The translations under genes and the position numbers were made by a program. The notes beneath the pieces are model-generated. The model saw only the letters and a list, made by a program, of their open reading frames with translations. It had not been told where the DNA came from and made no database searches. A stretch of DNA of 64,000 bases, from assembly GCA_913057245.1 (NCBI GenBank), contig CAJXNH010000015.1, positions 25,189-89,188 of the forward strand, written 5' to 3'. The DNA comes from an uncultured Phaeodactylibacter sp. (GTDB lineage: Bacteria; Bacteroidota; Bacteroidia; Chitinophagales; Saprospiraceae). Positions 8,098 through 15,142 of this stretch are shown piece after piece. Position 1 is the first letter of the stretch; each line of letters starts with the position of its first letter.

Positions 8098-9240
8098 ATG
8101 GACCGCATTTATTTTGACAACGCTGCGACCACCCCCTTACTTCCGGAAGTCATACAGGCGATGACCGAAGCGATGGGCACTTACTACGGTAACCCTTCCT
8201 CCATCCATAACGAGGGGCGTACGGCCCGGTCGGTGATTGAACAGGCCCGGCGGACGATTGCGGAGCAGATGGGCGCTTCGATTGGTGAAATTTTCTTCAC
8301 TTCCGGCGGCTCAGAGTCGAATAATATGGCACTGAAATGCGCGGTTAGAGACCTTGGCGTCACCCGTATCATCAGCAGCCCGTTGGAGCACCACTGCGTG
8401 CTGCACTCCATTGATGCGCTGCAGCGGGAGCATAAAATCGAGCGCGTTGACGTAAATACCGATCAGGCGGGCCGGGTAGATATGGCACACCTCCGGGAAC
8501 TCTTGTCGGGCAGTGATCAGAAAACCCTCGTCTCCCTCATGTACGCCAATAACGAAATTGGTACCCTGATTGACCTGGAAGGCATAGCTGACTTATGCCA
8601 GGAGCATGGTGCGCTCTTTCATTCCGATACCGTACAGGCGATCGGCTACTACCCGATCAATGTATCTAAAACCCCCATGGCTTTTTTGACTGGGGCGGCG
8701 CACAAATTCCATGGGCCTAAAGGTGTGGGCTTCGTGTACATCAATGGCGACAACGCCGTGAAGCCTTTTATCGACGGGGGGGCACAGGAACGCAATATGC
8801 GGGGCGGTACCGAAAACATCTACGGCATTCTTGGGATGGCAAAAGCCCTGGAGCTGGCCTACGCGGCATTGCCGGAGCGCCGGGCCAAAATAACCGAACT
8901 GCGCGATTACCTGCGCGAACAGCTGGAGGCCCACTTCGATGACCTTGAGTTTAACGGAGATCCTCAAAACGGGCATTATAAGCTTTTGAGCGTTAGTTTT
9001 CCACCCTCGCCCAAAGCGGAGCTGTTATTGCTGAACCTGGATATTGCGGGTATCAGCGTTTCCGGGGGCAGTGCGTGCAGCTCAGGGGCCGATGCTGGCT
9101 CTCATGTGGTTAACGCCCTTCATGGGGATTCACCCCGGAAGACCATGCGGTTCAGCTTTTCTCACCTGAATACCAAGGCTGAAGTGGATCAGGTTGTGGC
9201 CAAGCTCAGGGAAATTCTTCCGGTTGGAGTAGCTGGCTGA
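8098..9240 (+). CDS. Cysteine desulfurase, NifS/IscS family
   Basis: A 380-residue protein starting at ATG 8098 (M-D-R-I-Y-F-D-N-A-A-T-T, the canonical start of IscS/NifS proteins). The frame stays open 171 bp upstream but that part lies inside the previous gene and is not protein-like. PLP lysine about K203 in A-H-K-F-H-G-P-K-G; catalytic persulfide cysteine about C327 in S-G-G-S-A-C-S-S-G; H-x-x-H ring-stacking region in L-E-H-H-C. It should convert L-cysteine to alanine and a persulfide for Fe-S clusters or thiolated tRNA. No iscU/scaffold gene is adjacent. Shares an operon with the class V enzyme upstream. Confidence 0.9.
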   Translation: MDRIYFDNAATTPLLPEVIQAMTEAMGTYYGNPSSIHNEGRTARSVIEQARRTIAEQMGASIGEIFFTSGGSESNNMALKCAVRDLGVTRIISSPLEHHCVLHSIDALQREHKIERVDVNTDQAGRVDMAHLRELLSGSDQKTLVSLMYANNEIGTLIDLEGIADLCQEHGALFHSDTVQAIGYYPINVSKTPMAFLTGAAHKFHGPKGVGFVYINGDNAVKPFIDGGAQERNMRGGTENIYGILGMAKALELAYAALPERRAKITELRDYLREQLEAHFDDLEFNGDPQNGHYKLLSVSFPPSPKAELLLLNLDIAGISVSGGSACSSGADAGSHVVNALHGDSPRKTMRFSFSHLNTKAEVDQVVAKLREILPVGVAG

Positions 9241-9247
9241 AAAATGC

Positions 9248-9281
9248 AACAGGCCATCCGGAAGGATCCGGACAGCCTGTT
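9248..9281. terminator. Bidirectional hairpin terminator between convergent genes
   Basis: AACAGGC at 9248-9254 pairs with GCCTGTT at 9275-9281, with an inner CCGG/CCGG stem. It lies in the 64-bp gap between the convergent NifS-like and SPOR-lipoprotein genes, and both sides carry short A or T runs. Confidence 0.6.
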
Positions 9282-9304
9282 TAAGTGTGTTGTGTCTGTT
9301 GGCT

Positions 9305-9865
9305 TTAGTTGCCGATAACCTGCTCGATAGGTACCCGTACGCCATTTTCATAAGAAGCGATCCAGGCATCTTTAATGCCCAGGTTTTGGATTTGGGTTTG
9401 CAGTTGCTTGGCTTTCTGGTAATCCCGGAAACGGCCCAGGACGATTTTCTGGAGGCCGTCCATGGTTTTGACGCCCAAGCCGTCCTCGTTGGTCTGTAAA
9501 TCAGAGTCGATCTTTGGATCCTGGTAGGCACCAATCTGTACACGGAACCATGTACCATAGTCATCAGAAGTCGCCTGTAGTTCGCGGGTTACGGATTCGA
9601 GTGCTGCCTGCGCCTCAGCGAGTTCATTGCGCATATTTCCATACTCCCGCTGCATTTCGGTCATCTTTACCTGATAGCTGTTGGCCTCCCGGGTCATGTC
9701 TTCGGCCTTGGTCGCATAGTGGTCTGCTTTTTCGCGGCAGTTGTCCAGTTCCTGCTGTGCGGTTTCGTACTTCTGCGCCAGCTCGGCTGATGATTTGCAG
9801 GAGAAAGTGAAAAAGCCAAGGCTAAGAGCGAAAAGGGTCAGTTTAATCTTCATATTAATTTTCAT
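9305..9865 (-). CDS. SPOR-like envelope lipoprotein with coiled coil
   Basis: About 186 residues. The N terminus is a lipoprotein signal peptide (hydrophobic run ending F-F-T-F-S-C-K), so the mature protein should be anchored by a lipidated Cys. A charged heptad-like coiled coil of about 70 residues follows (A-E-L-A-Q-K-Y-E-T-A...). The C terminus (W-F-R-V-Q-I-G-A-Y ... I-V-L-G-R-F-R-D-Y-Q-K-A) matches a SPOR peptidoglycan-binding repeat. Two ATGs 12 bp apart (9865 and 9853) are both usable. A role at the cell wall or division septum is inferred from the SPOR domain. Confidence 0.75.
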   Translation of the reverse strand: MKINMKIKLTLFALSLGFFTFSCKSSAELAQKYETAQQELDNCREKADHYATKAEDMTREANSYQVKMTEMQREYGNMRNELAEAQAALESVTRELQATSDDYGTWFRVQIGAYQDPKIDSDLQTNEDGLGVKTMDGLQKIVLGRFRDYQKAKQLQTQIQNLGIKDAWIASYENGVRVPIEQVIGN

Positions 9866-9933
9866 TGATGTTTGGCCCACTAAACTAGGCAAGATTTTTC
9901 GATTTTCCCATCAGTAAATTTTCAGGGTAAATC

Positions 9934-9965
9934 TTGGATATTAGCGGGGAGGTTATTTATCTTTG
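9934..9965 (+). promoter_or_regulatory. Bacteroidota-type promoter of tRNA-Val
   Basis: TTG at 9934-9936, a 21-bp spacer, then TATCTTTG at 9958-9965, a perfect match to the TAnnTTTG -7 box known for the Bacteroidota primary sigma factor. The tRNA begins 18 bp after the -7 box. Confidence 0.7.
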
Positions 9966-9983
9966 CCAACCAATTCAAAATGG

Positions 9984-10058
9984 GGGCATTTAGCTCAGTT
10001 GGTTTAGAGCGCTGCCTTGACAGGGCAGAGGTCACTGGTTCGAATCCAGTAATGCCCA
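9984..10058 (+). tRNA. tRNA-Val (anticodon GAC)
   Basis: A full cloverleaf can be drawn. The acceptor stem GGGCATT pairs with AATGCCC, the anticodon stem is CTGCC/GGCAG around the loop TTGACAG with anticodon GAC, and the T arm is ACTGG-TTCGAAT-CCAGT. 3' CCA is not encoded. It has its own promoter upstream and a strong hairpin terminator directly after it. Confidence 0.95.
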
Positions 10059-10063
10059 CTACC

Positions 10064-10090
10064 ACAGGGCCCGGCAAAACCGGGCCCTGT
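10064..10090 (+). terminator. Terminator after tRNA-Val
   Basis: ACAGGGCCCGG (10064-10074) and CCGGGCCCTGT (10080-10090) form an 11-bp GC-rich stem with loop CAAAA, just after the tRNA. The T tract is weak. Confidence 0.7.
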
Positions 10091-10116
10091 TCATTTGGTC
10101 TTGTTTATCCGTTCCT

Positions 10117-10338
10117 ATGCCTTCAACCGGGAAATTAATTATCTACTTTGGTCTTTTTATCGTTTTGGTAGGCGTGATTGTTTACTTCTTCGGTGACAAA
10201 CTGTCGTGGTTAGGCCGGTTGCCAGGTGACATTCGGGTGGAGGGGGAAAACGGGCGGTTCTATTTTCCCATTACAACGATGATCCTGATCAGCGTCTTGC
10301 TTTCTCTGCTCATCCGTTTGATACAGCGCACCTTGTAG
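10117..10338 (+). CDS. DUF2905 small membrane protein
   Basis: A 73-residue protein with two hydrophobic helices, at about residues 7-25 and 51-68, joined by a loop containing G-R-L-P-G-D-I-R-V and F-Y-F-P-I-T-T. These are the hallmark residues of the DUF2905 family of small inner-membrane proteins. Function unknown. It lies 26 bp after the tRNA terminator and is followed by the 320-bp leader region of nrdJ. Confidence 0.87.
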   Translation: MPSTGKLIIYFGLFIVLVGVIVYFFGDKLSWLGRLPGDIRVEGENGRFYFPITTMILISVLLSLLIRLIQRTL

Positions 10339-10469
10339 CGGCAGGCGATGAAGTTATCAACATTTTGTGGAAAACTACTACCACTCCTTGCACGCATTTT
10401 TGAAATAAGGCCCTTACATTTATCGTAGATAAAGAGTTCCCCAACTTCAAGCAAGAACAACCACCCTAA

Positions 10470-10580
10470 GCGAGAGAAGACCTGAGCCCTTTGATTAGCC
10501 TAACTTCAGGCTTGCTCATGGACTGAGGTCCGGGCTTCCGCCCTTGAACGGCCAAAAACGGTCACCAATTTAAATAACCA
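10470..10580 (+). promoter_or_regulatory. Hairpin-rich leader upstream of nrdJ (candidate cis-regulatory RNA)
   Basis: The 321 bp between DUF2905 and nrdJ hold no gene. Within it, several complementary segments follow each other: GACCT (10479-10483) with AGGTC (10526-10530), GAGC (10484-10487) with GCTC (10514-10517), an inner AGCCT/AGGCT hairpin, then GGGC-TTCC-GCCC and GGCC-AAAAAC-GGTC hairpins. AGCCC (10485-10489) could instead pair with GGGCT (10532-10536), giving a mutually exclusive fold. NrdJ needs adenosylcobalamin, so a cofactor- or nucleotide-sensing leader is plausible, but I do not see a full cobalamin riboswitch consensus. Confidence 0.35.
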
Positions 10581-10659
10581 TTGCTTATTCAATTCCAGGC
10601 GAATCGGGCCTGAGGATTGCTGATATAGTATTACCAAAACCAGCCAAACAGATATCAAA

Positions 10660-13227
10660 ATGGAGACGCCAGCAGTTTCGACCCCAAAAGTTAAATCTTA
10701 CACTAAGAAGTACACCTTCGAAGAAGCCCTGAAAGCTTCGGTAGTGTACTTTAATGGCGATGACCTCGCCGCTAACGTATGGGTAAATAAATACGCCCTC
10801 AAAGACTCCTACGGTAATATTTACGAGCGTACACCGGATGATATGCATCGCCGTATCGCTGCTGAAATTGCCCGTATTGAGACCCGCTACCCCGAGCCAT
10901 TAAGTGAGGAAGAAGTGTATGCGGTACTAAAAGATTTTAAATATATCGTTCCGCAGGGCAGCCCAATGGCTGGCATTGGCAACCCTTTCCAGATTTCTTC
11001 CCTCTCCAATTGCTTCGTCATTGGTAGTGGTGCGGATTCCTACGGCGGTATTGCCAAAGCGGACGAAGAGCAGGTACAGCTGATGAAGCGCCGGGGCGGT
11101 GTGGGGCAGGATCTTTCCCACCTGCGGCCCAAAGGCTCGCCGGTTATGAACAGCGCCCTTTCTTCCACTGGTATTGTGCCTTTTATGGAGCGCTACTCGA
11201 ACTCCACCCGTGAGGTGGCACAGGACGGTCGCCGGGGAGCGTTGATGCTGACGGTTTCCAGCCGCCACCCGGATGCAGAAGGCTTTATTGATGCCAAACT
11301 GGAGCAGGGCAAAGTGACCGGTGCTAACGTTTCAGTCCGTATCGATGATGCCTTTATGGAAGCGGCTATTGAAGGTAAGCCCTATCAGCAGCAGTACCCC
11401 GTAGACGCTCAGAATCCGGATTTCAAGAAGGATGTTGATGCTCAGAAGCTTTGGAAGAAAATTATTCAGAACGCCTGGAAGTCGGCTGAGCCCGGGGTGC
11501 TGTTCTGGGATACGATTATCCGGGAGTCGGTGCCGGACTGCTATTCCGACCTGGGCTACCGTACCATTTCTACGAACCCGTGCGGGGAAATTCCGCTTTG
11601 CCCGTACGATAGTTGCCGCCTGTTGGCCATCAACCTGTACAGTTACGTGGAAAACCCGTTCACGCCTGAAGCCAAATTCAACTTTGAAAAGTTCGGGCAG
11701 CACGTGCAGATGGCTCAGCGGATCATGGATGATATTATTGATCTGGAAATTGAGAAGATCGACCGGATTCTGGAGAAAATCGAGAAGGACCCGGAAGCTG
11801 AAGATATCAAAGCGACCGAATACGAGCTTTGGAAAAAGATCCGTAAAACCTGTGTGCAGGGGCGCCGGACCGGTGTGGGGATTACTGCTGAAGGCGATAT
11901 GCTGGCGTCGCTGGGGCTGCGTTATGGCAGCGATGAGGCGATTAGCTTCTCCGTTGATGTCCACCGTACGTTGGCGGTCAACGCCTACCGCTCCTCTGCA
12001 ATCATGGCAAAAGAGCGGGGTGCCTTCCCCATTTTCGATGCCGAACGGGAAGCAGAGAATCCTTTTATCAACCGCCTGCGCGAAGCAGATCCGGCACTAT
12101 ATGAAGAAATGCTGGCTCACGGCCGCCGCAATATAGCTTTGCTGACCATCGCACCAACGGGTACGACCAGCCTGATGACGCAAACGGCCAGCGGTATCGA
12201 ACCCGCCTTCCTGATCACGTACAAGCGTCGCCGCAAGGTTAATCCCAATGATAAGGAAGCCAACGTAACCTTTATCGATGAAGTTGGCGACCACTGGGAA
12301 GAATACAATGTCTTCCACCATAAGTTCCTGGTTTGGCTGGAAGCCAATGGTTACGATGTGGACAAGGTCCGCCGGATGCCCACTGACGAACTGACCCCCA
12401 TTATCGAGCAGTCGCCCTACCATTTAGCCACCGCCAACGATGTGGACTGGGTGCAAAAGGTGAAAATGCAGGGGGCGATTCAGAAATGGGTGGACCATTC
12501 GATTAGCGTAACGGTCAATATCCCGGAAGAAACTTCTGTGGAAATGGTACAGAAGATTTACGAAACGGCCTGGAAAGAAGGCTGCAAAGGCTGTACGATC
12601 TACCGCGATGGCTCCCGTTCGGGCGTGTTGGTATCCGATAAGGAAAAGAAAACCGGTGCCGCCAATGAGTTTCAGGAAACTATGCCGCCTAAGCGCCCTG
12701 AGGTCCTTGAAGCAGCTGTGGTCCGGTTCAAGAACAACGCAGAGGATTGGATAGCAGTAATTGGTTTGTATGCCAACCGGCCCTACGAGATCTTTACCGG
12801 TAAGTCGGAGGATATTTTCATCATCCCAGGCTATGTGACAAAAGGCTGGGTGATGAAGAATACAGATGATGAGGGCCACAATCGTTATGACCTGCAGTTT
12901 GAAGACAAGCAGGGCTACCGGGTGACCATCGAGGGCCTGTCCCGCTCTTTCGATAAGGAATACTGGAACTATGCCAAGCTGATTTCCGGCGTGCTTCGCC
13001 ATGGCATGCCGATCCCGTATGTGGTGGATTTGGTAGAGGGGCTCAATGTTGAGGAAGACTACATCAATACCTGGAAAAATGGCGTGGTGCGTGCACTCAA
13101 GCAATTCGTACCTGATGGTACCAAAGCCGCTGAAAGCGCCTGCCCCAGCTGTAACGATGACGATGGGCTGATCTACAAGGAAGGCTGCCTCATCTGCAAG
13201 AGCTGCGGGTACTCTGAGTGTGGCTAA
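10660..13227 (+). CDS. nrdJ: Adenosylcobalamin-dependent (class II) ribonucleotide reductase
   Basis: An 855-residue class II ribonucleoside-diphosphate reductase. It carries the first redox Cys in S-L-S-N-C-F-V, the G-G-I-A-K-A-D-E and R-R-G-G-V-G-Q-D motifs, and the catalytic N-P-C-G-E loop at about residues 304-308. The C-terminal tail has paired cysteines (C-P-S-C-N and C-L-I-C-K-S-C-G), the usual tail for re-reduction or metal binding. It makes deoxyribonucleotides without oxygen dependence, using vitamin B12 coenzyme. Full length. It is monocistronic: a long structured leader lies upstream and a strong terminator downstream at 13306. Confidence 0.95.
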   Translation: METPAVSTPKVKSYTKKYTFEEALKASVVYFNGDDLAANVWVNKYALKDSYGNIYERTPDDMHRRIAAEIARIETRYPEPLSEEEVYAVLKDFKYIVPQGSPMAGIGNPFQISSLSNCFVIGSGADSYGGIAKADEEQVQLMKRRGGVGQDLSHLRPKGSPVMNSALSSTGIVPFMERYSNSTREVAQDGRRGALMLTVSSRHPDAEGFIDAKLEQGKVTGANVSVRIDDAFMEAAIEGKPYQQQYPVDAQNPDFKKDVDAQKLWKKIIQNAWKSAEPGVLFWDTIIRESVPDCYSDLGYRTISTNPCGEIPLCPYDSCRLLAINLYSYVENPFTPEAKFNFEKFGQHVQMAQRIMDDIIDLEIEKIDRILEKIEKDPEAEDIKATEYELWKKIRKTCVQGRRTGVGITAEGDMLASLGLRYGSDEAISFSVDVHRTLAVNAYRSSAIMAKERGAFPIFDAEREAENPFINRLREADPALYEEMLAHGRRNIALLTIAPTGTTSLMTQTASGIEPAFLITYKRRRKVNPNDKEANVTFIDEVGDHWEEYNVFHHKFLVWLEANGYDVDKVRRMPTDELTPIIEQSPYHLATANDVDWVQKVKMQGAIQKWVDHSISVTVNIPEETSVEMVQKIYETAWKEGCKGCTIYRDGSRSGVLVSDKEKKTGAANEFQETMPPKRPEVLEAAVVRFKNNAEDWIAVIGLYANRPYEIFTGKSEDIFIIPGYVTKGWVMKNTDDEGHNRYDLQFEDKQGYRVTIEGLSRSFDKEYWNYAKLISGVLRHGMPIPYVVDLVEGLNVEEDYINTWKNGVVRALKQFVPDGTKAAESACPSCNDDDGLIYKEGCLICKSCGYSECG

Positions 13228-13305
13228 TCAAGCGTTAAGCTTATGGCCTGCAGTACCTCATGCTGGCTTTGGGTATATCCTTTCTGATTAACGAAATAAA
13301 TCTAC

Positions 13306-13345
13306 AGGCACTATCTGATAAACTCGGGTAGTGCCTCTCTTTTTC
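13306..13345 (+). terminator. Terminator of nrdJ
   Basis: AGGCACTA (13306-13313) pairs with TAGTGCCT (13329-13336), followed by CTCTCTTTTT. It is about 80 bp downstream of the nrdJ stop. Confidence 0.75.
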
Positions 13346-13496
13346 AACTGCCGGAAAGTACGTTTATCAGTCGGATAGCGGATGGACTCTAAAGGGGAAG
13401 CAGGGAGGATTTGCCGATCAGCATGAGCACACGCTCATGGTTGCCAAAGATAAGCCTTTCGTGCTCATTTCCGCCAACGGCAGAGCTTGGTTTTAA
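13344..13496 (+). pseudogene. Orphan 3' gene fragment (about 50 codons)
   Basis: One plus-strand frame from about 13344 to the TAA at 13494-13496 is open and protein-like: it includes S-D-S-G-W-T-L-K-G-K-Q and, near the end, P-F-V-L-I-S-A-N-G-R-A-W-F. No in-frame start with a plausible beginning is present, and the frame runs directly out of the nrdJ terminator. Its stop overlaps by 2 bp the original stop of the convergent sensor gene, the spacing expected of two convergent genes. I read it as the surviving C terminus of a deleted gene; family not recognised. Confidence 0.35.
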
Positions 13497-14956
13497 GCCG
13501 GCTTGCTGGCTATTTCCTCAAGGACTTGCACTTCCTTTTTGATGTGCTCGGAAAGCACCTCTGCCGCCTCTGCATCTTAGGGAGAAAGCTTTTCCAGTTC
13601 AATAGCGTACTTAGCCAACCGGTCAAAGGAAGCATTCAGTCCAGTGCCTTTTATTTTATGTGCGTGCGCTTTGATCTCCTGCTCCGGGGCACCGTTTTCA
13701 AAGGCCAACTGAAGTGCTTCCGCATCTTTCCGGAGCTCGCCAGACCGTATTATGCTCCATATCTCCTCGATGACTTCCTGCACTATCGCTTCGTTCCCGC
13801 CAAAACGCTCCAGGAGGGTGCTTCGGTTAAAAACAGCTGTTGAAGCTTTCGGAGCTATGATCGAAGATGCTTCGCCAGGTTCCTCAGTATCTTGTTCCTG
13901 TCGCAGCTTGAGCCATTTTTCCAGCATCTCCTTTAGCTGATTAGCGGTAATGGGTTTGCTCAGGTAGTCATCCATGCCCGCCTCCAGGTACCGTTCCCGC
14001 TCTCCTTTGATGGTGCCGGCAGTCAGTGCAATGATTGGGGTACGACCGTTACGCTCAGACTCCCGGATCGCCTGCGTTGCCTGATACCCGTTGAGAATCG
14101 GCATTTGGATATCCATAAGCACCAGGTCAGGTTGAACCTCCTGGAATTGATCCACCGCAGATTTACCGTTGGCTGCGGTATGGATTTCTACCTGATCCAG
14201 TATATTGTTGACGAGTTCACGAGCCAGGATGACGTTGACGTGGTTGTCATCAACAATCAGTATGCTAAGCGATTGGCCTTTTGCCGTAGCGGAGGGAGCG
14301 GGGGCGCTTGCAACTACTGTTGGTATGTCCTCCTGTTGCTGGTTGACTTGCGATAAGGCATCGAAGAGGCGTTGAATGGTAATCGGCTTATTGATTTGCT
14401 GGAAAACTTTATATTTTTTGCAAGCTCTGTTGATCAGCCGGTCATTCTGAGCGCTGCTGTTGTATTCGTATCTGTTTACAACTTCATCCATGCCTGATAG
14501 GAAGAGGCGTTGGTCCTTGAATAGCATTGCTAAACGGGAGGGTTCTTTTTCTCCATCAAAACCAATCGAATAAGCGTTAGTAATGAGTCTTTGGCGGGCA
14601 TCTTCAATGGAAGCAAAATAGGCCAGCGTAAGAGAATCATTCAAAGTGTTATCCACCCCTACGTCTTTAGCAGGGTCCAATAAAGTATAGTGCGCATTAG
14701 TAAATCTGGCAAGTGTAGCAGACAGGTCTTTTTGGACAGTGTGGGTGCTTTTTTCTGAGGTGTCATAAAACAGCCTCAGTGTCAGTTGGGTGATTTTTTG
14801 TGAAAACATGCGTTGCCGGCCAGCAACATTAATAATAGCGGCATTGTCCTTGTTTTGATTTAGCGCATTCTGGAGGGATAGAAAATAGAAAATAAACATG
14901 GCCCCAATAAAGGAGACAGAGACAAAGAAGGTTAATCGATACTTCCTGGAATTCAT
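13493..14956 (-). pseudogene. Decayed hybrid two-component sensor: PilJ-type sensor, receiver and HPt without kinase core
   Basis: From the ATG at 14956 the frame encodes one membrane helix, a periplasmic sensor with the PilJ/NarX-like signature N-V-A-G-R-Q-R-M-F-S-Q-K, then the tail of a first receiver (I-N-K-P-I-T-I-Q-R-L-F-D-A-L), a complete receiver (L-I-V-D-D, M-D-I-Q-M-P phospho-Asp, L-S-K-P-I) and an HPt domain (H-A-H-K-I-K-G-T-G). HisKA, HATPase and the expected second membrane helix are missing at the junction, an in-frame deletion. A TAA at 13577-13579 cuts the HPt; beyond it the same frame continues for 27 helical, HPt-like codons to a TAA at 13493. With one helix, the signalling domains would be on the wrong side of the membrane. 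Confidence 0.7.
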
Positions 14957-15142
14957 CGTGCATATTCGTTTGGGGGAGTAGGGGAACTCCATTATCGCTA
15001 TAAAATAGGCTTTTTTTGCAGAAGTGTAAAGCCCTGCAAGGAAAAGAAGGCCTGAGTTTTTCCAGAAATTTGACAAAAAATCAGGGTTTAATGTTGCAAC
15101 TTTAGGTTGTCTTTAAATCATTTTGCGAATGTAAACTATAGT

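Noticed and set aside
10470..10490. AGACCTG resembling part of the cobalamin riboswitch B12 box upstream of nrdJ
   Set aside because: Only the core of the box fits, and the upstream conserved riboswitch segments are not found, so a classical cobalamin riboswitch is not supported.
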